A stretch of 64,000 nt of DNA from CAYUYV01 sp050331455 (lineage in GTDB: Bacteria > Pseudomonadota > Alphaproteobacteria > JAJFIK01), in NCBI GenBank assembly GCA_050331455.1, contig JBHJGV010000003.1, forward strand, positions 12,907-76,906, given 5' to 3'. Shown here one piece after another: positions 1 to 8,390 of this stretch; position 1 is the stretch's first letter, and each line of letters starts with the position of its first letter. The position numbers were made by a program, and so were the translations under genes. The notes under the pieces are model-generated. The model saw nothing but the letters and a program-made list of their open reading frames with translations. It did not search any database and was not told where the DNA came from.

Positions 1-1
1 T

Positions 2-550
2 GCGGGCTTCGACACCCATGGCCACCAGAACATGGAAATCCTGTCCTATGTCCTGGACGGTGCCCTGGAGCATAAGGACTCCATCGGAACCGGCTCGGTG
101 ATCCGGCCGGGCGAGGTCCAACGCATGACGGCGGGACGCGGCATCCGCCATTCCGAGTTCAACCACTCCAAAACCGACCCGGTCCACTTCCTCCAGATTT
201 GGATCCTCCCTGAGCGCCAGGATCTGGAGCCCGGCTATGAGCAGAAAGCCTTTTCCGCCCGGGAGCGCCAGGGCCGCCTACGGCTCGTGGGCGCGCGGGA
301 CGGCCGGGACGGCGCCGTGACGATCCATCAGAATGTGGATCTTTATGTCGCCAATCTGGCCGATGACAACACCGTCCGTCATGCGCTTGCGCCGGGCCGC
401 CTTGCCTGGGTCCAGATCGCGCGGGGGGGTGTGTTCGTCAACGGGGAGGCTCTGCGGGCCGGCGACGGTGCGGCGCTTCGCGATGTGAATGCCATTGAGT
501 TGACCGGCGGCCGGGATGCCGAAGTGCTGCTCTTCGATATGGCCGCCTGA
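2..550 (+). CDS. Pirin family protein, 5' end cut by window edge
   Basis: The frame is open from the window edge to a TGA at 548-550, giving 182 visible residues. The sequence reads as a pirin. An H-x-H metal site sits in FDTHGHQNME near the start, and H/E ligands lie in IRHSEFN about 45 residues later, as in bicupin pirins of the YhhW type. The C-terminal cupin ends in AEVLLFDMAA. Pirins are usually 230-290 residues, so roughly 50 or more N-terminal residues lie outside the window. Family members bind iron and some act as quercetin dioxygenases, but the substrate cannot be told here. The gene converges on the accessory cluster that starts at 637 and is probably unrelated to it. Confidence 0.9.
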   Translation, partial: AGFDTHGHQNMEILSYVLDGALEHKDSIGTGSVIRPGEVQRMTAGRGIRHSEFNHSKTDPVHFLQIWILPERQDLEPGYEQKAFSARERQGRLRLVGARDGRDGAVTIHQNVDLYVANLADDNTVRHALAPGRLAWVQIARGGVFVNGEALRAGDGAALRDVNAIELTGGRDAEVLLFDMAA

Positions 551-636
551 CGCGCCGGGTGGAGCGGATGTCCCCGGTCGCGGGGGAGGGGGCGTCCGGT
601 CCGGTCCCCGGGGGGGCTTGCCCGCAAAAGCCGCCC

Positions 637-3600
637 TCACAGGTCGACGGAGAGACGCGGCAGAAGTCTCTCGGCCGTCAGGGCGCGCACGAGATCAGGA
701 TCGAGCTCCGCCGGACCGTTGTTGCGCATGACCGTGTCATAGTGGATGCGCCACCATTTCAGACCCTCACGGACGAGTTCAACCTGGCCGATAGACGGCA
801 CCATGGCTTCGGCGGCCGGACTGCGCCGGTCGCTCAGGATGCGCTCGCGCACCCGGCGCAGTTTTTCCCGGAATTCCCGCCGGCGGCGGTCCAGGAAACC
901 GCGCGCGGTCAGGGTCTTGTCGTCTTCGGCGATCACATCCTGCAACCGATCGATTTCCCATTGCACGATCTCGATTTCCTCGGCATTGGGACTGTTTTCC
1001 CCGGTCATCAGCCGCCGCAATTCGTAAAGGCCCGGAATTTCCAAGCGCTCGGCAATGGCGGGATTGTCCAGGGCGAAGACGAGCAGCAGATCCGACAGGT
1101 CTTCGACCATGGGCCCGTCGAGCTTGAGGCTCTGGATCTGGGGTGCGAGGGTATCCGTCAGGTGGCGATGGGCGGTCAGAAGCATCCGGAATTCCGTCCA
1201 GCGCCCACCGCGCAGAGCATTGAGCACCTGGTCCCGGTACGGACTGTGGGCGGCGAACTGGTCAACGATCGCTTCCATCTGATTGCACAGGGCCTGAAGA
1301 TCCGTGAGGTTGCCCACCAGCCGTCGCACGATCTCGTCGTCCTGGGTTCGGAACCGGAAAACCACGCTTCGCGGCGGGCCCGATCGGTCTCCGCCGGACG
1401 CGGATCCGTTTGCGTCGAATGCGGGGCGTGGTGTGGTCACGGCGCGGGACAGGGCGTCAACCAGCGGCGCGGCCCTTTGCCGGGCTGTCAGCGCATCGCT
1501 CGCTGCGCCTTCCAGATCGTGCGCCCAATTCATGACGGGGTCGGGAACATCCGCCCGCGGCAGATTGCGGATCCCTTCCGCGCAGGTCCGGGCGCGCCCG
1601 ACCTCGCTCAGAATGTCCGCTGCCAACTCTTCCAGACGCTTCGCCATGTCGCGGAACAGGGCATCGCGGTTTGCCGGCGCCCGCGCCGCCGCTTCGGAAA
1701 ACCCCAGGGTCAAGGCGACCTGGGCGAGGTTCGCCTCTTCTTCCTCCCGCGCCGCCTTGTCCTGAAGGAGCGATTGGAGGCCCGAGGCCACTTCGTCCTG
1801 CTGCTCCAGCATGAAGTCGACAAAGGCGAGCAGTCGCTCGCCGGCCTCGCTCTCCAGAAAGCCCTGGGGAAGCTGGTTCATGGCTACGGCCAAGCGATCG
1901 ATGGTGGTGGCAAGGCCGTTGCCGGGATCCTTGGCGGACCGTTTGATCCCGATGCGATAGGCTTGTTCGGCCATATCGATGGCGCCCTCCAACATGGCGG
2001 CGAAGTCGTCTTCGATCAGTTCGACGTCAAAGGCGACGGCAAACCGGCCGGCCAGGATTTTCAGGGCGCCGGCCGTCTGCTCGCAGCGGGCGACCCAGTC
2101 TGCATAGATCCGCTCCAGGATCGTCAGCATGGTGTCGGTCAGGCTGGACCAGGTTCCGTTCTGTCCGATGCGCGCCAGAGCTTCCGCGTCGAGGGGGGCA
2201 AGGGCATCGAAGGGGCGCAGGCTGGACGTTTTTTCCCGGTGCCGATCCCATTCAGCGGCAAAGTGGACGCCGTCGATCAGGGCCCGGGCCGCCTGGGCCG
2301 GGTCTTCGCCCATGACTTCGGCAAGGAACACCTCGTCCAGATGGGCACCGAGCAGTGATCTGGACGGCAGGCTGTCGATGACGGTTTCGAGCTCCTGGCG
2401 ATACGCGATAAGGGCATCCTCGATCCGCCGGCAGCGTGCGGCGAGGCCCGTCATGCCCCGGGCATGCCGTGCCGCGGTTTCCTCCGACTGGGCGCCGAAA
2501 TACGCATCCACTGCGCCCTCGAGCCCCTGGAGCCGGAGAAGCCCGGCCAGGACCTCCAGGTCCCGAAGCTGGGGCTCGGTGAGGGAAGTGTCAAAGGGAA
2601 TGCCCACCCGGATGAATGGGACGAGGTCGCGCCCGGTGCGGAAGGCGGTCCACGCCGAAAGGATGTCGTCGCCACCGAGCCGAGCCACCCACGCACCGGC
2701 CCCCGGATCTTGCGCACTCAGTGCAAAGACCATCAGCTCCATGCAGGTCATCGGCCTGTCCTTGGGGGGACGCTCGCGGACCCGGTCGACGGCGTGGCGC
2801 ACCTGGGCCCGCACGTCCCGCAGCAGGAGCGCGAAGACGCATTCAGCGTGGCGTACGACGCTTGAGGCTTTGTGAAAATCGATGCCGAGTGCCTTCAGTG
2901 TGGGGATGAGATTTTGCGTGAGCGCCGGGTCCGATTCCGGGTGGCTCAGACGGCCTGCAAGCACCGTGTAGGCCGTTTCCGTGAGCAGGGACTGGCCGGG
3001 CAGCGTCGTGTCGAGACCGCGTGTGCCGGCGGGAGCGGCCCGCTGATCCGGCGCCGCATCGGAGCGAAAGGAACGCGCGCGGCGAAAGGCGCGCAGCTGG
3101 GCTTCGCCGCTGGCTTCATCATGGATGGCTCGGCGCCCCATAAAGGCGAAACTCTGCACCGGCGCGGGCTCCGGCGGGGCGATGCCGCCTTCGGTGTGTT
3201 CGAGATAGAGCCGGGCCCCGCCTGCATGGAGCACGAAGGCACGGTCGAGATGGGCAAGACCGAAAAAATCGCAGCGGGCGATCCATCGGCCGGGCTCGTC
3301 ACTCCCGTCCTCATCCATGAAACCATCCGCGTCGCTGCCGACGCGCTCCAGACGTCGCTGATAGGGCAGGGACGGATCGCCGTCCCGGGCCCGGATGAAA
3401 ACGGGACGGCGGCCAAAACTTTTGCCCTCGGTCCGGCGGCCCGCCTGAACATCGGCGGGATCGGCATATCGCTCGAAACCGAAGACCAGACGCTTGTCGA
3501 TCTCCTGGGCGCGCAAGGGATCCGTGCCAAGATCGACCCAGATCTGAAAGGCTTCGCCGGCCCAGGGATTGCTGCGCTCTTCGAGGTCACCGGCGGCGAA

Positions 3601-4173
3601 GCCCGCTTGGAGCGCATCCTGTGCGCCGGCATGCTCGGTCATGGGACCGATCCGTCCGTTGACGGTGGGAGACAGGACGACGGTACCGCCGTGCTGGCGG
3701 GCCTCCTCGATGCGCGCTTCGTCCGTGGCCGTGAGATGCTCGATGCCATGGGGCAGAATCATCGCGGCGACCGATTCCGTGGAAAAGGGGGATTGCAGGT
3801 GACCAAGGCGCGCCGGATCGAGCACGAGGCCCACGGCGCGACCGTCCGCAACGGACGCATCCCCATCGTCTGCGAAAAAAGATAGCGGCACTGTGGCTTC
3901 TCGGCCACGGTTGGACCACGCCTCGATCCGCAGCGAAAACGCCTCATCGTCCGGTGTGGGAAGGATGACGAAGGGGGTCACGGTGTCCAGAATTGTGGAG
4001 CCGCGCGTGCTGACGGGCTTGACGACCACATCCGCCAGCAGGCGGGGCGGCGCGCCGGACCGGGCCCCCCAGATCAGGAGAAAATTGACGGAACGGATGA
4101 TTTCTTGAGAATTCAGAACCAGGACAACGGTTTGAGCAGGCCGATCCCAGAACGGCAAAACCCACAACGACAT
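637..4173 (-). CDS. Large mostly helical protein of unknown function (1178 aa), accessory cluster
   Basis: I do not recognise this family. The start is the ATG at 4173 (MSLWVLPFWDRP), preceded by an AGGG at a reasonable spacing; the frame stays open another 86 codons upstream, but that part is arginine/cysteine-rich and unlike the rest. The first 400 residues look beta-rich and hydrophilic. The remainder is rich in Ala, Leu, Glu and Arg and appears alpha-helical, with a charged stretch near the C-terminus (EEIEIVQWEIDRLQDV, then DRRRREFREKLRRVRERI) that could form a coiled coil. No P-loop, protease motif or obvious membrane segment was seen. It is divergent from the GTPase-like gene at 4476, and an equally long companion of a GTPase is typical of GTPase-associated conflict systems. 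A partner or effector role is inference only. Confidence 0.8.
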   Translation of the reverse strand: MSLWVLPFWDRPAQTVVLVLNSQEIIRSVNFLLIWGARSGAPPRLLADVVVKPVSTRGSTILDTVTPFVILPTPDDEAFSLRIEAWSNRGREATVPLSFFADDGDASVADGRAVGLVLDPARLGHLQSPFSTESVAAMILPHGIEHLTATDEARIEEARQHGGTVVLSPTVNGRIGPMTEHAGAQDALQAGFAAGDLEERSNPWAGEAFQIWVDLGTDPLRAQEIDKRLVFGFERYADPADVQAGRRTEGKSFGRRPVFIRARDGDPSLPYQRRLERVGSDADGFMDEDGSDEPGRWIARCDFFGLAHLDRAFVLHAGGARLYLEHTEGGIAPPEPAPVQSFAFMGRRAIHDEASGEAQLRAFRRARSFRSDAAPDQRAAPAGTRGLDTTLPGQSLLTETAYTVLAGRLSHPESDPALTQNLIPTLKALGIDFHKASSVVRHAECVFALLLRDVRAQVRHAVDRVRERPPKDRPMTCMELMVFALSAQDPGAGAWVARLGGDDILSAWTAFRTGRDLVPFIRVGIPFDTSLTEPQLRDLEVLAGLLRLQGLEGAVDAYFGAQSEETAARHARGMTGLAARCRRIEDALIAYRQELETVIDSLPSRSLLGAHLDEVFLAEVMGEDPAQAARALIDGVHFAAEWDRHREKTSSLRPFDALAPLDAEALARIGQNGTWSSLTDTMLTILERIYADWVARCEQTAGALKILAGRFAVAFDVELIEDDFAAMLEGAIDMAEQAYRIGIKRSAKDPGNGLATTIDRLAVAMNQLPQGFLESEAGERLLAFVDFMLEQQDEVASGLQSLLQDKAAREEEEANLAQVALTLGFSEAAARAPANRDALFRDMAKRLEELAADILSEVGRARTCAEGIRNLPRADVPDPVMNWAHDLEGAASDALTARQRAAPLVDALSRAVTTPRPAFDANGSASGGDRSGPPRSVVFRFRTQDDEIVRRLVGNLTDLQALCNQMEAIVDQFAAHSPYRDQVLNALRGGRWTEFRMLLTAHRHLTDTLAPQIQSLKLDGPMVEDLSDLLLVFALDNPAIAERLEIPGLYELRRLMTGENSPNAEEIEIVQWEIDRLQDVIAEDDKTLTARGFLDRRRREFREKLRRVRERILSDRRSPAAEAMVPSIGQVELVREGLKWWRIHYDTVMRNNGPAELDPDLVRALTAERLLPRLSVDL

Positions 4174-4475
4174 TATTGACCCTGCACAGCAATGGCTAAA
4201 TCCGGCGTGCAGCATGTCCGCTGACCGTGGACAAATCAACCGGCAAGCCTTCGAAGAGATTTGAGAGTCTCGTCTCGACATGCGGCCGGAGATGTCGCGG
4301 TCAAAGACGAGGCGCACGAAGAAACTACTGCGGCTCCGGCGGATTCGGTTTATGTGTGGCCCATGGGCTTGCAGGGCCCGGAAATCCTGTTGTTCCATGC
4401 ACGCCGCCCGCACCATGCAAACTCGGCGCAATGCCTTTGACGCGCGCCGACAGACGACGTCCTCGAAGGCTGACG
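4174..4475. other. Divergent intergenic region (302 bp) of the accessory cluster
   Basis: This interval separates the divergent starts at 4173 (-) and 4476 (+), so it should hold promoters for both. No hexamer pair with good spacing was convincing. An in-frame ATG at 4431 could extend the GTPase-like protein by 15 residues, but it lacks a Shine-Dalgarno sequence. Confidence 0.5.
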
Positions 4476-5573
4476 ATGCTCAATCCGGATTCCCTCACCG
4501 CCGACCGGGCACCGCCGCCCATTGAATGCGCCGTTGTCGGACACCGCGCATCCGGCAAAACCGCTTTGATCAGTGCGCTTTTGAAACTGTCCGATCAGAG
4601 CTTTCACAGCTTTGCCGAGGCCCACCCGATCTTCCTGCCCGCCCATGAGACATTGGCGCGGCCCGAACCATCGCCCGAGGATACCGATGACGGCGATCCG
4701 GTTGCGGATCAGGTTATCACGGCTCTGCGCAATGGTGGCCATTTCGCACCGACCCACGACACCTTCGTGGTAAGCCACCCGATCCGGGCCGACTATTACG
4801 GCCTTTCCGCCGCCCCCGCCGGCCGCAAGGACAAGGGCCGCGGCAGCTCGCCGGACCGGGGGGGACCCGACGACAGCCGCCAGTTGCGCACCCGGGAGAT
4901 GACCGTGCTGGACATCGCCGGCCCGCTTCTTTTTCCGGACACGGAAAGCCGGGCCCGCACGCCCATGCGCAGCCGGTCCCTGATTTTAGAGGCCGAGGCG
5001 CGGTTGATGTCCGCCCGCACCGTCATTCTTTGTCTTCCGGCGACCTATCTCGCCCATTCCGACGCCCATGTGGGCCTCCATTATGCCCGACTGCTCAATC
5101 GCATGCGGGCCGTGGACTGCCGGCTGGAGCGGCTGATCATCTGTCTGACAAAATACGAATCGCGCTGGGCGGCCTATGGCCGGGACGCGATCCGGGCGGC
5201 CCTCGACCCCGCTGAGTTCCACCGGGCGGCCTTCGAGGTCGTTAGCGACGATGATGCCCTGCGCCGGTCCCTGATCGGCCTTGCTGCGAAAAAGACGACG
5301 GCCGGCCGCGCGGTCGAGATCGTCCTGTGCCCGGTATCCGTCTATGGTTTCGTGCTGCGCAATGGCTGCGCCAATTTCGATTTGCATCAGGACGGTATGC
5401 TGATCCAGGCCCCGGGCCCAGAAGGCTTCACGAAACGGCGGCGCAGCTTTCCGCTTTATCCGGAGGAAGAGGCCCGCCGCTACTGGCAGCCTTTCCTGAT
5501 CGTTGACCCCTTCATGTCGGCCCTCACGGGCCGGCATGGGCAATTGACCTTTTCCCTCGACACGATTGTTTAG
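4476..5573 (+). CDS. GTPase-like P-loop protein, 365 aa
   Basis: A small cytosolic NTPase. The G1/Walker A motif is GHRASGKT at residues 22-29, directly after a hydrophobic strand (IECAVV). A G3-type DIAG lies at 146-149 after MTVL. A G4-like TKYE (225-228) follows the strand RLIICL, in place of the usual NKxD. About 35 residues around 112-138 are Gly/Arg/Pro-rich and may be a disordered insert. I chose the ATG at 4476 because GAAGG lies 7 nt upstream. The order of motifs fits a TRAFAC-like GTPase, but the altered G4 makes nucleotide specificity uncertain. It is divergent from the 1178-aa gene and convergent with the coiled-coil membrane gene, and probably acts as the molecular switch of one half of the cluster. 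Confidence 0.75.
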   Translation: MLNPDSLTADRAPPPIECAVVGHRASGKTALISALLKLSDQSFHSFAEAHPIFLPAHETLARPEPSPEDTDDGDPVADQVITALRNGGHFAPTHDTFVVSHPIRADYYGLSAAPAGRKDKGRGSSPDRGGPDDSRQLRTREMTVLDIAGPLLFPDTESRARTPMRSRSLILEAEARLMSARTVILCLPATYLAHSDAHVGLHYARLLNRMRAVDCRLERLIICLTKYESRWAAYGRDAIRAALDPAEFHRAAFEVVSDDDALRRSLIGLAAKKTTAGRAVEIVLCPVSVYGFVLRNGCANFDLHQDGMLIQAPGPEGFTKRRRSFPLYPEEEARRYWQPFLIVDPFMSALTGRHGQLTFSLDTIV

Positions 5574-5604
5574 AGGATAGTCAAGGCGGGCACCGCCGCG
5601 CCGG

Positions 5605-8040
5605 TCACGACCCACCGATAAAGATCGACGTCAAAGCCCGATCCGCGTCACCGACCGACTCGGCCTGGGTCTGGGTTTCGGCCTTGGCCGCTTGCTTTGC
5701 GGCCGGCTTCGCCGGTTTTTCGGCGCGGTCGGTGGCGCGGCGGGGCGCTGTGCCGGTCAGGGGCCGGCCGCTGGTGCCGGGCGTATCGCCGATGGCGTCA
5801 TTGGCGGCAAGGGCGGGCCAACCGCGGAAAATGGAATCGTCGCCGATCATCCGCTCACGGTCGGAACTGTCCCGAGGCAGCCAGAACCCGTCATCCGACA
5901 GGTCGCCCCACCCGTTGTTCCGGGCAAGGCCCGAGCTGTTGCGCATCTCGCTTTGTAAAAGGGTCACGAGGCGCCGATGGCCGCTTTTGGTCAGGGTGAT
6001 GATGGAGGGCTGGTTCTCATCCCGGACATAGGCCTGGCGATTGGCCATGAGCATATGAAGCGTGCTGATGGCGAGGCGATATTCCTCCGTCGTCAGTGCT
6101 TCCAGATTCACCTGGCCGCTTCCGTCGGCCCGGAAATGGCAGCCCTTGAGGAACAGCTTGATGGACTTGGCCCGGACGGAGTCCGCCTCGGTCGGGTTGA
6201 GATTGGCCATCCCCTGCTGGAAGAGATCCGTGATGCTTTCGCGGTGCATGGTTTCGACCGCCTGCATCTGCCGTCCGCCCACGGCCACGAGGAGCACGAG
6301 GGAGTCCATCACGAGGGCGAGGATGAATGAGACCAGAGCGGCTGTTTCTTTGTCCTCGATCAGGGCGGTATAGGCTTTGTCTGTCTTGCTGGCCGTCGGG
6401 CTCCAGCGCTGCATCTTATTGCGCAAGTCCGCCCAGAGCCCCTCGACGGCCGCGCCCCTGAGGCCGGAGTCCTGGATGCACTGCATGGTCACATCATACA
6501 TGTCCTCCGGGCTGCGCTGGCGAGCGAGCAATTGCCCGAGGCCGTCTTCGCTCTGTCCGCCACAGGTGTTGTCGAAGGCAGTGCGCTGGGCCTGATCACT
6601 CTGCAGTATACTGAAAATTGGATTGTCCTGGGCGCTCGGGCAGACTTCGGTCGCGGTCCGGCCCTGGCGGATATATGAGCCGCCCTCCATGGTCGCGACT
6701 CGCCGACACAGGTCGATGGCCTCGTCCAGGGCCTCAAAATCCTGGCGTTTCTCGAAAGCGTCGATATTGGCCACCATGCGAGTGGAAATGGCGGCGATGG
6801 GGTTGTTCGCGCCCTCAAAGAGTGCGATCCGACTGTCGAGCCAGGCGAGACGGTCCGCGGTGCTGCCGCCGGCGGTGAGGGGGGCTTGGTCCAAATCCAC
6901 CATCACTGCGGGACCGCTTCGGCCGGTGAGGGAGAGTTCCCGCCGCTGACCGTTCAGCTCGACGAGCCGGCTTTCCCGTGCGTCGATGGCCGTTCGTAGG
7001 GCCTGCTCACGCTCGCTGATCGTCTGTACGAGGATCCGTGCGGCCTCGAGATCGAGTTTCAGCGGGTTCAGGTCGTCCTGGAGTTCCCGGCAGACCCGGC
7101 CGCAGCCCGGTTGGCCGACGGTTTCCGCATAGCGCGATCCCTGGCCGGCGATCTCGTTCTGGATCTGACGCTCAAGGGAGACGACCCGGGGTTCCAGACG
7201 GGCGATCTTGGCCTCGGCCTCTTCCCGTTGAGGGGAATTGCTGTCCTGGAACGCGGTGAGTTCCGCCTGCAGACGCCGCTGTTCGGTGCGCACCTGCGCG
7301 ATCTGCTGCTCGACACGGTTGACGTCGAGGGCGACGCGGTTGCTCTCGGCCACCAGGGCGTCCCGTTCCGCCCGATAACCGTCAAGCTGGCGCCGGAAGG
7401 CAGCGGCAATATCCGCCGGCGGATTGACGGCGATCTGCCGGATCCGCTGCTCGGTCGCCTTGAAGGTCCGGAAGCTCTCCTGCTCCCGAAAGGTCTCGAA
7501 AATCTGTTCGCGCTGCGCGTCGAGCTCCTGGCGCAGGGCCAGGATCGTGTCGGAGGCAAGGCTTGTGGCCCGGCCCATCCGGCCGGCCTCCTGGGCCTCG
7601 ATGACGCCGCCGCCGGCGCGTGAGCGACCGTCGTAAAGATCGACGAACGAGAACGCCACGGACACGGCCATGGAGATCAGGAATATGCCCATGAAGCTGA
7701 GCGCCTGGAGGTAATGCCGCTCGAACAGGGCGAAGGCGATCAGCCAGCTGACGATAAAGAGCAGGCTTTGGACACCGAAAGTCAGGAGGAAGGACAAGGC
7801 AATCCCGAAGGGCGGCGCCGCGCCCAGATAATCCGTCATCCCCTGAAAAGTTGTCTTGAAGGACACGATGGAGATGGCGAGGCTTGCCAGCACGGCGATC
7901 AGGGACCAGGAACTGCCGGTGATGGTCCGGAAAAAGCGGGCCACGGCGGACGGTGTCGTGTCGGCCTTGCCCGGCCGGCCGATCACCGACGCGCCGGGGT
8001 GCGAGGCTGCGGCTCTCGGCTGGGTTTCCACGGACTGCAT
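5605..8040 (-). CDS. Membrane protein with long coiled coil, 811 aa, accessory cluster
   Basis: Unrecognised family. The start is the ATG at 8040, with GGGGAG 10 nt upstream; the longer open frame above it overlaps the SUMF1 gene and is rejected. Predicted membrane segments lie near residues 45-62, 80-106 and 112-134, followed by a long charged coiled coil (about 160-370, rich in Glu/Arg/Gln heptads) and a fourth membrane segment near 567-588. The loop between TM3 and TM4 holds Cys at 313, 317, 445, 467, 493 and 521, which could form disulfides if it is periplasmic. After TM4 the C-terminal 220 residues are soluble and end in an Ala/Lys-rich tail. The build suggests an envelope sensor or scaffold that spans the membrane. 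Its place among conflict-type genes makes a signal-input or membrane-effector role possible. Confidence 0.75.
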   Translation of the reverse strand: MQSVETQPRAAASHPGASVIGRPGKADTTPSAVARFFRTITGSSWSLIAVLASLAISIVSFKTTFQGMTDYLGAAPPFGIALSFLLTFGVQSLLFIVSWLIAFALFERHYLQALSFMGIFLISMAVSVAFSFVDLYDGRSRAGGGVIEAQEAGRMGRATSLASDTILALRQELDAQREQIFETFREQESFRTFKATEQRIRQIAVNPPADIAAAFRRQLDGYRAERDALVAESNRVALDVNRVEQQIAQVRTEQRRLQAELTAFQDSNSPQREEAEAKIARLEPRVVSLERQIQNEIAGQGSRYAETVGQPGCGRVCRELQDDLNPLKLDLEAARILVQTISEREQALRTAIDARESRLVELNGQRRELSLTGRSGPAVMVDLDQAPLTAGGSTADRLAWLDSRIALFEGANNPIAAISTRMVANIDAFEKRQDFEALDEAIDLCRRVATMEGGSYIRQGRTATEVCPSAQDNPIFSILQSDQAQRTAFDNTCGGQSEDGLGQLLARQRSPEDMYDVTMQCIQDSGLRGAAVEGLWADLRNKMQRWSPTASKTDKAYTALIEDKETAALVSFILALVMDSLVLLVAVGGRQMQAVETMHRESITDLFQQGMANLNPTEADSVRAKSIKLFLKGCHFRADGSGQVNLEALTTEEYRLAISTLHMLMANRQAYVRDENQPSIITLTKSGHRRLVTLLQSEMRNSSGLARNNGWGDLSDDGFWLPRDSSDRERMIGDDSIFRGWPALAANDAIGDTPGTSGRPLTGTAPRRATDRAEKPAKPAAKQAAKAETQTQAESVGDADRALTSIFIGGS

Positions 8041-8390
8041 ACTGTGCCAACTCCCCGCTGACCGGCTTGCCCAAGAGCCGCCGTCGGCCTTTGCCAGAAG
8101 GCCGGATTGTTGTGAAATCGGATGAACGACGTCGGCCGGTGCGGACCGTTCCCTGTCCCGCCGAAGCGGAACGCTTCGCTCCGCCAGCCTGTCAATAGCC
8201 GAAACATAAAATAAACGTAGGGAATTGTCATCCGCTGCGCGCAACCCCCCACGGCGACCCGCACTCCCATGGCGGCCCGCACTCCCATGGCGTCCCGCGC
8301 CCTGCAATCCCCATGCCCCAAACGCCATAGCCTGTCGGCGGTTGCAGCCGCTGGGCAGCGGGGAGGCGAGAGCCGGTCCAGGTCCGGTGG
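8041..8390. other. 350-bp leader/intergenic region with inverted and tandem repeats
   Basis: This lies between the 3' end of the SUMF1 gene (8391) and the start of the coiled-coil gene (8040). It contains a 7-bp inverted repeat with a 3-nt loop at 8162-8178 (CGAAGCG/CGCTTCG), an A/T-rich patch near 8195-8230, and an 18-bp unit repeated about 2.6 times at 8253-8298. A TTGACA on the minus strand at 8195-8190 has no good -10 at the right distance, so no promoter is called. Confidence 0.5.
8253..8298. repeat. 18-bp tandem repeat, about 2.6 copies
   Basis: Units begin at 8253 (GGCGACCCGCACTCCCAT) and 8271 (GGCGGCCCGCACTCCCAT), with a partial unit at 8289 (GGCGTCCCGC). The two full units differ at one base. 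The repeat is non-coding on the chosen gene model and sits between two cluster genes. Confidence 0.8.

Noticed and set aside
559..2358. 599-codon open frame on the + strand
   Set aside because: It is antisense to the 1178-aa gene, lacks a ribosome site and has Gln/His/Gly-rich composition typical of the reverse strand of a high-GC gene.
637..4431. Type VI secretion TssM-like identity for the large orphan protein
   Set aside because: No N-terminal TM pair, no P-loop and no other T6SS genes nearby.
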